Positions 26,001 through 39,363 of a stretch of DNA of 64,000 bases are shown piece after piece (the stretch's first letter is position 1; each line of letters begins with the position of its first letter). Where the stretch lies: NCBI GenBank assembly GCA_021399445.1, contig JAJTUQ010000003.1, positions 744,001-808,000 of the forward strand, read 5' to 3'. Source of the DNA: Xylogone sp. PMI_703 (Eukaryota > Ascomycota > Leotiomycetes). The position numbers and the translations under genes were made by a program. The notes beneath the pieces are model-generated. The model saw only the letters and a list, made by a program, of their open reading frames with translations. It did no database searches and was not told where the DNA came from.

Positions 26001-26604
26001 ATGGCTCCTCCGACCCCAACTCGTCTCGTCACGGTGGATAAGAGCAAGGACAGGGCCAATGCTTTAGCTACCTCGGTCATCAAGGTATGAACGAATGATC
26101 CTTGTCCAGCGTTGCATCCCTCTCTAACGATACTCAATTCTGATGCTGTATGCCATATCAGGCACTCCAAGACAAGTACCATATCGTCCATGTAGCGAAC
26201 TGCGATTGTGAGTATAGCAGCTCCATTCTCAGCCATTGAGTTCCTCAGGGATTGACACTGTCTAGCAATCGAGGGTGTGAAGTACGTCCTGAGCTCATTC
26301 ATCCGAGAGCCTGATATTCTGGTAAGTTATTCCCTAATCACCTTTCTACCATTCTCTACCTCTATTGGTATAACCCAAAGCCCCTTTCGTTCTGGCTGCT
26401 AATGAGGGCCGGCATGTCTGCACGTAGATCACAACCAGCGAGTGGTTCGCAGAGGAACAGGAAGAGATCCGCTCCATTGCGGGGAGAGTCGCTCCGCACG
26501 TGAAGGTCATTGACATCCCACCGGGACTTGCGGAGCAGGAGGGCACGAATAAAGCCGTGGAGTATCTTCAGGAGCAGGTTGTTGCGTCTGGAAAGTTGCA
26601 CTAG
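26001..26604 (+). CDS. Small protein of unknown function, four exons
   Basis: A 120-aa protein assembled from exons 26001-26084, 26162-26207, 26266-26321 and 26428-26604. All three introns have good donors (GTATGA, GTGAGT, GTAAGT) and AG acceptors, and the frame stays open to TAG at 26604. Such dense, consistent splicing supports a real gene. The sequence starts MAPPTPTRLVTVDKSKD and ends EYLQEQVVASGKLH. It alternates short helices with beta-like stretches (YHIVHVANCDSIEGVKYVL; APHVKVIDIPPG), suggesting a compact alpha/beta fold. There is no signal peptide or membrane segment. I do not recognise the family. Confidence 0.7.
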
Positions 26605-27469
26605 GATGATTTAACTGAAAAAGGATATGTTATATATTTGAGAACGAAGCTGGGGGAGTTTTGATGGAAATGGAAGTATTAGGTGGAAGATCTTTTGAGA
26701 TGTATCAGGTCACAGTCCATATATACATCTGTCACATTTGTTTAGGAAATAAGAGATAATGAGCTCTGTATTATTTTTAACATCTAGATTGACGAGTTCT
26801 ACTAAGGTATAGAGCTGTACCAAGTAGTTTTAAGTACAAGTTGGAGTGAGAAACAGCCGCAGTTCAAAATGAGAGGCTGGATATATAACCCGCTGATTTG
26901 ATATATGGACAAAGAAAATCCGAGGTGGACAAATTGAGCAATACAAGGCCGAGAAAAATTATGACCGGGTGTGTCAGATTAGATATACTAAGAATTTCGA
27001 TTGCATTTGCCCTAATTTTACTAAGCTTGAATATTGAAATTATTCACAAACATTGATATAGTTGCATTGACGTAAATATTCTTGATCTCAGCACTGCAAT
27101 GAAAGCCACCAGACTCTGCGCTGTAGAGGCGTCTAAGTTTACCCTCTCTGATACATCTGCAATTACAACCATGCAAGTCAAATTAGCCACCGAAATGAGG
27201 TCTCAGTATTCCTAGCGATGAGATTGGTAACCTACCAGCATCTCAATATGGATTACGTAAATGCAAAGTTTTCACAGACATTAATATCAACCACGAGCAC
27301 GCACACTGAGCACTTAAACAGTTTTATTTCCATTACCTGTAAATGAAGGATCGCAAGGGGTATAACCATACACGTGTACATTCTCACGCCAGACACCACT
27401 TTTTTCCTTTTCCCCTATGTGAGCCCGGGCCCCAACTTGGTCACTCACCCACTTATTTTCTTTTGGTAT
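26605..27469. other. Convergent intergenic region
   Basis: AT-rich spacer between the small plus-strand gene and the minus-strand PLP enzyme. It contains only short frames and presumably both 3' UTRs. Confidence 0.5.
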
Positions 27470-29180
27470 TCATTCCACCAGTGCCTGAACCTTGGTTTTG
27501 TTCGCTGCTTCAACAGCGATCCTGAACTCTTCTATCAGAGTATCAATGTCTTCCAGGCCAGCTGAGATCCTGATCTGCGTGGGCTTCAAGCCATACTGCG
27601 CCGCGAAGTCTAACCTAGTCCCGTAAAGACACATCGTATACGCAAATGCTAATGTAAAGGGAGCCCCCAGATGAGGTCCTTTATGGACGTTGAGTGTGTC
27701 GTAGAACGCAATTGTCGTGGGTATGTCTTCGAATTCTACGCTGAAAAGGCAGCCGTAGCCAGGCTTGAAATCAGGCGTCGCGGGACGCATGAATTGCTGG
27801 TAGTGCTCAGTTGATACACTGTGAGATGTGTAGTAAACTTTGCGGATAGCGCCCCTGGGATCTTGAGCACAGGAGTGGAGGTACCGAACAAGATCTTCAG
27901 CGTTCTGATTGAGTTTTGTGGTACGAACCAGATAGTCATGGCTATTTGCCTCAATGACTTTGGCATCCTCACCATATAGTTCTGGAATATAGTTTTGATG
28001 AAATAACTCTTTCAGTTGATCATACTTGGGGGAATCAGGGTTTAGGATGACGCTGCCGGCGATGGCATCTGCATAGCCGTTGAAGGATTTGGTCAGTGAG
28101 GTCACAAGTATGTCGCATATATTAGCAATATCGACACTGGCGAAGCTTGCTATAGTATCATCGATTATGAACACAGTGTCATATTCCGTTGCTAAGGAGC
28201 GAAGCTTAGCAATGTCTGGTGTGACGAGGAGAGGGTTCGCTGGAAATTCCGCCCAAATGGCTTGTACTTTACGGCCGTTCTTGCGTTCGTCTTCCAGAAA
28301 AAACTCGAGGTCACGTAAATCATAATCAGTTCCAAGACCGAAGAATTTAAACCCCTGGCCAAACTCCTGGAATGCTGTTATCGTATTCATGAAGGCCATG
28401 CCAAACAGAATCGTCGTTCCATGGTAGAAGTTCGTTAAATACGAGTGAGTCTTGTAGATGCCACCCATTCCTGTAGGGAAGAGGTATACATCCTTCGTCA
28501 ATGGTCTTGGCTGTAGATTTGTTAATGGGGATCGATCAAGGTAATGGATGATCCTGCCTCGTAAAAACTCATGTTCAGGGGTCTCAAAACTTGGTCGAGA
28601 AGCGTCCACTGCATTGACGTCCACCTTAGTGAGCTTGTCTACATGCTTTAGATTGTCTTCTGCAAACCTTGAGGAGACCCCAACACCTGGAGTGGACCAA
28701 AATCCGGCAACAAGAAGAAACTGCTCTCTAGGGAATACCACAGCAAAGAAGGGATCCTTGGCAACTAAAGCACGAATGTTGATTTTCTCAGCTTCCACCG
28801 GCTTTCTACCAGTCCCGTCATCCCTCCTCGGTGAGATTGCATATTCAACACACTCACTGGCAGACTGAAGTGAAGCAAACAGCAGGCAAGCTTCATCACC
28901 TGCCGCTTTCAGATACTTCAAGGCAGCCTCCCCAAGCTGTATATCACGTCAGAGCTCGACGCTTTGCAATGATATTGACAACATAGATACCAGGACTCAC
29001 CGCAGCGATATCCTTATGTGGTCTCATCCGAGGATACACATTGTCAAAAGTGGCGATAACCGCTCGTGAATCGGCAGCATATTTCTCGATGTTCTCCCAG
29101 CCAGGCATGTGAACGGTCACGGAGTGACGAGGTGCTGGAGGCACCGCATGCCCGAACTTGGTAGTGATCTTGGCGGACAT
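27470..29180 (-). CDS. Cystathionine gamma-synthase-type PLP enzyme
   Basis: Predicted 548-aa trans-sulfuration-family enzyme (Cys/Met metabolism PLP class). Exons are 29001-29180 (ATG at 29180) and 27470-28936, with donor GTGAGT and acceptor ATACAG, phase 0. The catalytic PLP lysine is Lys343 in LVTSLTKSFNGYADAIAGSV. Upstream are the cofactor-pocket motifs LFPTGMGGIY and FIIDDTIASF. The N-terminal extension with the 'VYPRMRPH' stretch is typical of the fungal-specific CGS branch (Neurospora met-7 and Aspergillus metB type). The family joins an activated homoserine to cysteine or to another sulfur nucleophile. The protein is shorter than primary-metabolic fungal CGS as I recall it, so it may be a paralogue used elsewhere. 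Confidence 0.85.
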
Positions 29181-30824
29181 GACTGGGAAGAGACTGCTCC
29201 AGCTTCAGAGATACTAATGCAGGCCGGTGGTGGCATCGGAAGTATCACCTTCCTCGGGATCATTTTCCCCCCAAGTTTTCCGATCTAGCAGAAAGTGGTG
29301 GACGATCACGTGCCAGATCACCCGGCAAGCTTCGGAGTGGGTTCATCTGAGATAACGTAGATGGATGAGCGTGGTTTGCTTTATAGATGTTTCATTAGTA
29401 GATATCTCGTCGATCTTAACGCCTAACATCTAGAAACAAGAAGGGATAATTGAAACTGGGACTACTGCACCGCTAATTAATACCAACGGGCGATCATGAC
29501 CAAGTTTTCCTTGCAGCAAGGAGCCCGCACCGGGGTGTGTAGATATCAAGATGCAGGGGGTTTGAAGTTATAAATAGCCTTCTGAGATTGAAATTAAGAA
29601 TGATAGCATGAGGTCTGTTTGATATAGCTCTGATAAGATCTAATGTCCTTTGTGAATCTGTACTTATTTAGAGTTCTCAGGTCATGAAGGTGTGTCTGGC
29701 GACAATGGTGTTAATTGTGACGGAGGTTTAAATAATTATGCAAGTTATGCATCACATATCTCCTTCATCCAATCAAAGTCGCTAGACGGTGTCTGCTTAA
29801 TTCTGGTTGGAGAAAGATGATCAACGACTCTGATTGGCCAAAACTAGTATATTTCGATATTTTGCATAATAATACTTTTCAACCCCAATTTTGCTTTCGA
29901 GAAGCCGGGATAGTCTAATGTTTAGTTTTTATGCTTGTGAACTTGTGTCTATATGTTAAGCATTAGTTTAATTGTCAAAGCAAGCTCCCGGTGGGCAGAG
30001 TAGTTGGCATAGTGGTACTTCCGGGCTCGCCAAATTTTGGTGGCGGTTTATGTACCACCAGGCTGATTACTTTGTCCACCGGGGCAAGAGAGTAGGAATT
30101 GGTTGAAACGTAGATTCAGCGAGGTAGAAAGAGCATTACTAACGCAAAAATTATTTGTTCACCAAAAAAATATTATTTTACGACATCTGTGCGATTCGCT
30201 GTGAAATGTCAGAGAATTATATATTTTCAAGAGAAAACAACACTTACACCTCGTCCGCAGGCTACCCGTAAATTAGTTTCTATGGTACAGATCAAATAGT
30301 GTAATAATTCGTATAGCACTCTTTAATACCATTTGCGAACTGAGTGTTTTGCTAAAATACTCTATTCAGTATGATTGCTATTGGTGAGGTTATAGCCGGA
30401 AATTAGAGACTGATAGGATATTGACGCTTTGCTCCAGAGCTCGTCCGTGTCAACCAGTAGTGGGCGATAAGCACTATTTTCACTAGTGTGAAGGAATAGT
30501 ATTTCAAGCTCAAGTAATAGATTTCATGGTTGCTAACTTTACCGGCCACTATACAGTTGACGAAGCAATATACAGGAGAGCAAGTAAACTAGACAAATAA
30601 CGTTTTTATTAGCCCTACCGAGACGATTAGACACCGTGTCTTTGCTATTTCTGCAATTTTACTTTTTCAAAACCAAGCCAACACCAAAACACCAAGTCCT
30701 CCGTCCTTTCCAAAATCAAATCTATATACTCCATTCACACTATATACACAAAAGGGAAAAAGAATCATTAGATCATAAACCGCTGTTCCTCAAATCCGGA
30801 GAAGATCATAACTGAATTCTGGAG
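29181..30824. other. Intergenic region of 1.6 kb, no gene seen
   Basis: The first 150 bases are the promoter of the PLP enzyme, with cacgtg near 29309. The rest is AT-rich, lacks open frames above about 40 codons and ends in the 3' flank of the transporter. Confidence 0.5.
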
Positions 30825-32281
30825 TCAAACCCTCTGCGTGGAAAAGAGCAATTTCATAACATGGGATAACCTCTGTAGTCTGCTCTTTGTAGCACCTGAA
30901 GACGCTTCAGAAGCATCTTGGAGTTCCAGCTTGAGCTCATTGTCTCGGATTTTCCAGGTCCTCAGAAGCCAAACACTGATTGTGCCAAGAGTGAAAAAAC
31001 AGCCCACCAGGATCTGCGAAACAAGATAGCCAGACGATGAAACAATCTGTACTGCAATTGGCTCAGCGAAAGTAGTCGGCAAAATCAATGAGAAGCACAC
31101 AAGGCTGAACATAGAAGGAATGTTCTCTACTCCCACAATCTCGGCCGCGACTGGTCCAACCGTGCCCCAGAAGGTTCCGCATACGCACCCCGCGAGGATG
31201 GCAAATGCAAGCAGACACCCATAAGTCGTTGCTGGGATCCAGATGGCAAAGCACAGCACGGCGCAGAGGCCAGTCATAAGAGCGGCGACGGTGATGCGAC
31301 CAAACTTATCACTAAAGTAGCCAACAACTGGTCGGCCCAAACCCAAACCCAAGTTCAGCAGTGCTCCGACTATTGAGCCTTGTCGCGATGTCAATCCAAT
31401 GGAGCTTGCATAGCTCGGAAGGGAATACAGCAGTGTTATATAGCCCAACTCGGTTGTCACACCCCACACGATGATGAGGACAACTTGGATTTGGGCACAT
31501 GAGCGATAACTAAAAGTGCGCTCTTGGATCTTAAAGGTTGAGTTCCAGTCCCTCATAAGGAGCGAGCAAGCGACATTGACGACGATAGAACAAGAGGCGA
31601 GAATCAGGTAAGTCCGACGCAGCCCTACGGCATCAATGAGGTAGCCGGCCAGCAGGTTGTAAGCCAGCCCGCCCAAGCCAGCACCAGAAGCCGAGATGCC
31701 GACTGCAAGGCTGCGTCGAGTTGTGAACCACTGTGGGAGAATAGCTGTTGAGGTGATGTAGAGGAAGCCCATGCCCCATCCGAAGCAGGCGCCTTGGCAC
31801 AGAAAGAGCTGCCACATCTCTTTGGCATACGAAGCTCCAATCAGGGAGATGAACACAAAGACCGATCCGAACAAGAGCGTGGGCCGGGTGCCGAACTGTC
31901 GATTGCACATTCCGACCACAGGGGACATGATGAGAGCTTGGGACAGCGAGAGGCCGCCAATGAGGGAGTACTGTAGGTGCGTCGCCCCTGGAAAAGTGGA
32001 GTGCGAGAGGTAGTAGGCCAGAAAGACGCCCCAAGCCTGTGTAGTTCATGTCAGCATCCGACCCTAATTATCTCCGATGGCAAAGGCTTGCTCACGCTAT
32101 TGATCCCCCATGTATGTGCGTTCATTAAGAATGCGCATAGGGTGCAGATCCAGCCGTATCCGCCATTAGGCGGCGTCTTGTCTTCTTCTTGGAGCCCAAT
32201 CACCGCCGGGGTCACTTCCTGCTTTTCAACATCGACCACAGCGCGCACTTCTACATCCGGCTCTGGAAATTCTAGGCCCAT
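30825..32281 (-). CDS. Monocarboxylate-transporter-family (MCT) major facilitator
   Basis: Predicted 465-aa plasma- or organelle-membrane carrier. Exons are 32096-32281 (ATG at 32281) and 30825-32036, with donor GTGAGC and phase 0. The signature of the fungal MCT branch is clear: PPNGGYGWICTLCAFLMN opens the first helix and is followed by WGVFLAYYL. About twelve hydrophobic segments follow, with the loop PQWFTTRRSLAVGIS after helix 4 and YFSDKFGR between helices 8 and 9. Fungal relatives include riboflavin and monocarboxylate carriers; the substrate here cannot be read from sequence. It lies on the same strand as the PLP enzyme downstream, 1.6 kb away. Confidence 0.88.
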
Positions 32282-35200
32282 TATGCAAATTTCAAGTAAT
32301 TTGGCTTAATGGATTCTGCGAAGTTCTGGGGCAAAGCTTTAGGAAAACAACTAAAGGGTCTTTACAAGTGCTCTTGTTGCCCGAGCTCAGGAACTTGGGG
32401 AGATCTATAGAAGGAGCTCGATTCGTTTTTATATTATTTTCAACATCCTCATCTTTGGGCTTGAATTGAAGGTGGCACGTCGAGCTGTGATGGGGCTCTC
32501 AGCACACATCTCCCGATGGCACCCACTATTGGCAATCACACCGCTCCGGTCTGGGGCCGAAGGTGAAGAGAACATGAAGAGCGCGTGTAATGGGCAATAT
32601 CCTAATGGCTGGTATTCTAGCTCTGATGGTGGATATGAATGAGCTGTCTGCCCAAGAGGAGGATTTCTTGACTGAAAATGTCTTCACATTGGAACTTGGC
32701 TCATTCAGGCAACGTTATCCAGGCGCTGTTCTAGAACGAAAAGGTGGGTCTGTGGGTTTGATACAACCCTTCAAGCTTTAGCTTTTCGCACACATCATCT
32801 CATTCAAATGCAATATTGCTAATAAATTGATTAATATTTGCTTTCAGTTTATTTCTTTCTCGTGATAGCTCTGCAATAGAGATTAATTTAGATGTCTTCG
32901 AGTCCGTTAAGCTTAATAAGCACGGTGATGACTTGAACCATCGGGCACACCGACTAGGAGGAGCATGCCGATTGCGGAATGCTACAATAAAATGGTGCAA
33001 AGGAAAAGTAGCAGTAGCCAACGGGAATTGTATCCAGACAGGCATGCACGGATCATTCGATCCCCAGCAAGGTGTGCACTGTGCCTAATAAAGCTAACCT
33101 GGAGCCAGATTTAGAAGGGAATATGAGATCCAGCACAATAAGCCGCACAGTTATGGGACGAAAGAGGAGAAAAGAATATCAAAAAAGTTACGTTATGGAA
33201 CGGTCCATTGACGGACCGACCACTCTAGACCATACCAACGCTCGATGGGCTGTTCTAGAAAGAGGGTCTTTGCTCCTCCACACTTTGGTAAGGGCAAAGT
33301 AGCTTCCCACTAGCGCTAGCCGCGGAAATACTTCCTAGTTACATTCTCTCGGGATTTGCAATATACTAAGCTCGCAACTTTATATACAGCGGTGTGTTAG
33401 GAAGGTGTCTTCTGACAAGAAAATTTCCACGATGCGTCACTCGCGCCACGTGCTATATTCTCACGGCTGAGAGGAGCCAAATTTATAGCACGGGCGGGAA
33501 AATCCAGGTCTATGAAGGTGAAAAGTTTTTTTCTTTTTTGATGCTTTACCAGGTAATGGCTCCGCATGCAGCATGCTTCCTTTGAGTATCAACTCTCTTC
33601 ACGATGATGGCTGGGCAAAGAAATGTGAAAACGGCACAGTACATCCTTGCGCGACAAAGAGCGCTTTAACCAGTTCATTCATTTTCTTAGGTTCATTTCC
33701 TTTTGTTCGCAAGGGCTTACACTGTTGTTGAGACGGAGGAGCAATCCATATACGTTCTCAGCTCCACTGCCTTCCATGTGCTATTTGGCTCGTTCAGAAG
33801 CTCCACAATACTGAGCTCTTTGACTTTCACTCCCACACCCTCTTCTTTCTTGAGCACAGTTGGACATATTGACTCATAGATTACCGTTCTGCCATCATTC
33901 TTGGCAATGTTCCATATGATATGGACATCATGCCCAAATGTAGCAAGTTTGGTTCTTCGCATGGTGAGCACGATCATTATTAATGATAGAGGTGGCTTCA
34001 AAGTGCAAGTATGTTGGAAGAGTGGCCACATCTTCGACTTTAAGAGAACCAAGGATTAGAAGGAAAGACTTGAAGAAGAGAAGTCTAGACAAAGAGCCTG
34101 ATGGAATCATGGAATATGAGCCCTGACGCTTTGAAGTGGTTACCATAGTGGCGGTAAGTAAGTTTGGCATTGAATGATACTGTTGAATCAAGAAAGTTCC
34201 TATTATGACAAAGTCATAACTAAGCATCTATGTATATATAAAGTTGTGACGTTGATGTGTTACGCACGGACAAACTTCTATCCGGCCAAGCACCAATTGC
34301 CTACTGCTAGTCGTTGAAGGATCGAGGGGATTCAAACTATTAGCAGAGCGGGGTTGAACAAATTTTGAATTTCTTTCACTTGGGATGATCATCTGTTATA
34401 ATAACATTTCAGATCAATCATTAAATCCACTCTTTCATTTTGTTACTACTCTTCTATTTGCTGATGAATTACTAAGTAATTTGTCTGACAAATCGTGCAC
34501 TAGTCTTGTAGCTGGGCAAGGTTATACAATTTCGCAAGGCTAGGTATCAGCCCTAACTGAGATCTTGCATCCTGGATTACCAGTTATTTTTGATCTGAAG
34601 TCCTACAATGCTTACTAAGGCTCTGGATAGTATGCAAGTGGACGTTTTGCTACTGATTTGAGAATGCATCGACGTAGCTCACCCATCGACCGTGGTGGCG
34701 TTTGCTTGCTTGAACAAGCGCTGCTATGCCATTCGTGGCAATCATCCTTTTTCGGGCAGTCGAGTTTGTTGTAATTGGCTTTGAGCAACTCTACTAAGAT
34801 ATAAAGAAGTCAGCGAGACGCTGTAGCATAATGCAACATTTGGGACATGTTCACCGTCTTATTGCAGAGCTCCGATATCAGGGTATGGATACTTCACAAC
34901 AATGCTACTACGTTCAAAACCCGAGCGCTACTTCTTGTACCAGCAACATATTTCTGCATCAGAAGAACTGATCGCCTCGAAACCAGGCGCATTGCAGTGT
35001 TGTTGCATAATATGGTGGCCATGCGGTAGTGCCGGCAATCACTGAACCCTTGCTGTTACTGTATATATAGACCACCTCCCTGTACACTTTGCCAATACAC
35101 AGATCACTCAATTATTACCATATATGACCGTAACTTATGCGACAGGTGTCCTGGTTGGAATAACTCCCACGATGGCCCCGGTCCTGACGGCGTCGCTGCT

Positions 35201-36060
35201 GATGGAGCTGATGTATGGGTTTCTATTTGGCCAAGCAGGAAGTGCGTAGGTATAAACAATTATGGTATGGTCATATCTTTGATATATTGCTGAATAGTGC
35301 ACTAGACAAATAGCTGACTGGATATACTCTTCAGACAATCTCTTCAGCTAAGCCGCACGGATACTCTCGACTTGAGGGACTTAAAGTGTGGCGTGCGGGA
35401 GGGACTGAAGTTAGTGGAAACTTAGGACGGACTGTCCCTATAGAAATTATTATTAAGAGGAATAACTGGTTCGTGGGTTGTCGAGGATAAACGCGATGAC
35501 GGCTGTAGCGGATTTGTTGTGCGAGAGTGTGAACGAGGATTGGAGAGGCGACCAGTATGCATTCCAGGGACGTCGGAGCTCGAAACCGAAGCCATTTTTC
35601 ATAGGGTATGGCCTTCGAAAGGCGAGCTAAGAAATTGGGAGAATGATTGGCATCGCCTCCCACTGGGAATACCTCATGATTAGCTTGCACAAAAGCTGTG
35701 TCATTCTTAACAGTTTTCGAATGAGTTGTCAGTCAGGGCTGTGCGCTTCTGTGGGTCTCTGGTTGTTGCCATGCGTGCTGGAGCTATTGGTGCTTTCCAA
35801 CATTAGCTTCTTAGGAGGCCTCGCCCTATCTGCAGGGAGCCAATCACTTGGGCGTCAGCATGCGAGATGCAATCCCCAGCCTATGAGAACGATGTTTCGA
35901 GATCCAGTCTTCTCAATTCTAAGGCTTATGAAACGTGAGGGAGTCGCAAAAGCAATACACCTGCCAACTCGCTGCTGTATTCTACGCCCGGGTACTTAAG
36001 TGGAGCATCCCGGTCACTCTTTTTGCTGAAATTCTGGAATCTCACTCAAATAAAATCACC
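32282..36060. other. Gene-free region of 3.8 kb
   Basis: Short frames occur on both strands (for example minus 33717-34052 and minus 35331-35690), but none has a domain or a convincing splice partner. 35640-36060 is presumably the promoter of the RBR ligase. I see no clear transposon ends. Confidence 0.4.
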
Positions 36061-37144
36061 ATGGCTAATCAAGACGAAGGATTGATTGAAATTGTGGATG
36101 ACCAGACTCTAGATTTGATTCTGCAGCTTCAACTTGAGGATATCGGTACCTACGTTTCGGCTTTCAAGGAGCACGATGGCGAGGATGACGAGTCAGACGA
36201 ATCGTGGGCATTTAAGATGCAGATGCAAGAGTTTCAAAATATCACAGCATTCCGTGCAGATAGATCCCTCGCACAAAGTATTGCGACTGCTCTGTATAAC
36301 GAAGACCAGGTGTCAGAAGCCGAATCACAGGAGACTTCGACAGACGATGGTAACAGCGGTCAGCAACTTGACGACGAGAACGAATCGCAAAACGCAACAC
36401 ATCGTGAAGTAGCCAACGAGGATGCTAACGAACACATGAATTCTGAAGAGGCAGGACCTTCGCAAGTTGCATCTGGTCGGACGAGGAAGCAACCAGTGGT
36501 CTTGCGCCAATGCGAGGCATGTCGCGACGAAGTTCAGTGTTACGAAGTAGCTCGTGCACCATGCTCTCACGAGTATTGCTATACCTGCCTCCAAAATCTT
36601 TTTCAAGCTTCAGTAGCAGATGAATCACTATTCCCGCCTCGTTGCTGCCAGCAAGAAATCCAAGTGGAGACGGTCCGAATATTTTTGAAATCGGATTTTG
36701 TGGAACATTTTCACCAGAAGAAGATCGAGTATGAAACTCCAAATAGGACTTATTGTCACTCCTCGACTTGCTCCGCATTCATCCATCCCAATCATATCAC
36801 AGGAGAGATAGCTACATGCCCTAGTTGTAGCTTAACAACCTGCACCACCTGCAAGGCCGAAGCCCACAAAGGGGACTGTCCGAAGGATGCGCCGTTGCAG
36901 CAAGTCCTTGAGATAGCTAAAGACAAACACTGGCAACGATGCTACGCTTGTTGGAGAGTTATAGAACTAGAACATGGCTGCAACCATATGACGTTTGTTA
37001 CCCATCTGTTTTTTACTGGATTAAATACTAACCTGGGCCAGGTGCCGTTGTGGTGCAGAATTCTGCTATGTTTGCGGAGAAAAATGGAAGACTTGCAATT
37101 GTGAACAATGGACAGAACATCGTCTACTTACTCGTTCAGACTGA
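36061..37144 (+). CDS. RBR-type E3 ubiquitin ligase
   Basis: Predicted 344-aa RING-between-RING ligase that would take ubiquitin onto a catalytic cysteine. Exons are 36061-36992 and 37042-37144; the ATG sits in a good context (cacc before it). RING1 starts at CEAC (151-154), with C168, H170, C173 and C176, and ends at the CC pair 195-196. The IBR holds YCHSSTC (232-237), CPSC, CTTC and C273. RING2 opens with CYAC (294-297). The intron falls directly before the expected catalytic cysteine, Cys312 in GCNHMT-C; the second exon supplies RCGAEFCYVC and CNC. The N-terminal 140 residues are acidic and disordered. The C-terminus after RING2 is only about 13 residues. This is a large fungal family; the target is unknown. 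Confidence 0.88.
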
Positions 37145-37957
37145 ATGCTGGATATCAGTTTTCAACTTGGTAGAGGCTGCGTCACGACCAAACACTCTCT
37201 TAACATCTGGACATGCATTCGAAATGTTGCAATAACCATAAGAAATTAGGTGCCTCTACAGAGGCAATGATATAATAAGCATAGAAATAGGAGGCCGTTG
37301 TCGTTATGACCAGAAATAAGCCGACAAGCTCACAGATGCGGGTATTACCTTGTCTTTTAGCGCTGCATCTCATCCATAGTCGTCGGAATTCCTCGCAGGC
37401 GGGGGATAGACGTATAAAGAATAAACTATATGGCTACATAAATGTAATATTTTATACTTTGGCCGTTTCATGCACGGCGGGCTAGGATATCTTAGAAGAA
37501 ATTTCTAGGGTCACAATACTAGAGTAGGGAGTACATTGAAACGGAGCATTCACTTATTTGAACATGGCACTATCTTGAATTCTCTTTTAGAATGATGCTA
37601 TTTCTATTTTAACTAGCTGAATGCCTAAGTGAGGAAGTGTAAGAAGAAATTTAATAATAATTCAACAACGGTATTCACCCAAGGAGGAACAAGAGACAGC
37701 CTCGGAGTCTGAAATGAAACGAGCGTATTATTGTTACGTCATGCAAAATCTAATCAAGATATTTACCAAGTACAGCTCAAAGACGGATTGCTGCTTTTTG
37801 AGCTAACTCTATGTTTCAAGATTATGGCTTAATTTTAAAAGACGAGGTTAAGTCTAACTTCCTTTCTCTCCTAGAAAATCAAATGCTTTGAAAGAGACTG
37901 TTAATGTTGCGATAAGATTGGTTTAATAAGATGAGTTATTAATATAGCAGATAAGAT
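37145..37957. other. Intergenic AT-rich spacer
   Basis: It lies between the RBR ligase and the 3' end of the decarboxylase remnant. I see no open frame or repeat worth annotating and no trace of a UbiX/Pad1-like gene. Confidence 0.5.
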
Positions 37958-39000
37958 TCATATTTCATCAGTTTTGCAAAAACCCATTAATTCCCAGTTC
38001 GCCCGGATTTTGGCTTTCAGGTCATCCGGATATGAATTCTCAAAGTCTGCTGCTTCCCAATTTTGCCCAGTCGTATATTCCGACGGCATTAGACAGTCAG
38101 ATACAACCTTGCCTCCGCGATCCCTAGGTCCATTTCCGTGGCTCATATAGGGGATTAATACAAACCCTGGAACATCCTCGAAGAAAACTTCATCCATTCC
38201 TGGACGGCATCTGGTGCTAAATGCCCACATGACATCTCTTTCATTATACACATTAATATCCTCCCCAACCAATAGAATTCGGTGAATTGAATACCCGGCT
38301 CTTTCCTGGCGAAAGATAAATCTCCAATTAGATTAGAAAATTCTTTCGAGTTAGTTCCCATTGCCCTTAACCTTGTAGTGTCTACGCGCAGGGCCACCCA
38401 AGTTGCCTGGCTGCAAAACGGCACAGAAGCATCTAAGATTGGGAGATTATGCCTTTGACATGCCATTATGATCCGAGTAGCAATAAGTACACCAACCATG
38501 GTATGCTAATTTCTGTTAGACTAGCATTGGATGGAACATAGCAGTAGATTACTCACTGTTTCGTCTGTCAATCCACCACATACAGATATGGGCAAAATTG
38601 CGTTGTTTCGATACGTGATTTTGTTGATTGTAAATAGTGGCCATTGATGTGTTTCTCCGGGGAAGACATAGCCGTGCATTTCACCAAAGGGACCATCTGG
38701 CCCTTTCTCGGTCACTGAGATAGTCCCTTCCATGATGATCTCGGTAGTTGCAGGTACATACAGATTATTGGTATCACATTTGACCAGTTCAAGTGGAGCA
38801 CCGGTCATAGCGCCCACGTAATCTGCCTCACTGACTCCATCTGGGAGCGGCATGCTGGACGCCATTATCGCAGCAGGAGGAACTCCGAATGCTAAAGCCC
38901 AGGGCACGTCCTCGCCTTTCTCTTTCCACATCAAAGATTTTGTGCGATGGAATGGAATGGGAAACGCATCGAACGAGCATTTGACACACTGAGTTATGGA
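37958..39000 (-). pseudogene. fdcA: UbiD-family ferulate/cinnamate decarboxylase remnant (FdcA-like)
   Basis: The recognisable part begins near 38934 with [16 protein letters not shown] and continues through [29 protein letters not shown], a GTGAGT intron (38506-38556), [35 protein letters not shown] and [13 protein letters not shown] to a TGA at 37958. Relatives use prenylated FMN to decarboxylate cinnamic, ferulic or sorbic acid. Two lesions are visible. The N-terminal half (about 200 residues, including the active-site Arg) is missing; only a weak [13 protein letters not shown] trace precedes 38934. Between 38314 and 38322 the frame shifts by one base, so GDL...[13 protein letters not shown] is split. 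The first catalytic Glu of the E-G-P-F-G-E motif is Asp here. Confidence 0.85.
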
Positions 39001-39363
39001 AAGATAGTGATATACAAGCCCAATGAGCGCAGATATAAGTCTGATGGAATATATATATAATCATAGGAGGAAATTTGAGCTGCATCTTTGTCACCCAGTA
39101 GCCATAGTTTGATGCGGGTTTCATTATCACAGAAGGTTACATTCATCGTGGTTTGGATACATGCTATCATGAATAATTGCACTCATTGTAAATTTATCTA
39201 TTCACAGTATCCCTGAGTATCTTCTTGGATAACTTAACTAACGAACTCGGCCTCCTTAAGTAGTATGTAAGTGTTAAAATAAAGTTGCCGTCATCGCCCA
39301 ATCTTCCATTATCTGAAATTTATTGCCTTCAGGATCGCTAATATATGAACCTATCAACTACTG

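Noticed and set aside
29990..30070. tRNA-like stretch with a GGTGGCGG segment
   Set aside because: No acceptor stem or T-arm consensus could be formed.
33717..34227. Overlapping minus-strand frames of about 100 codons
   Set aside because: Low-complexity composition, no domain, two frames overlap each other.
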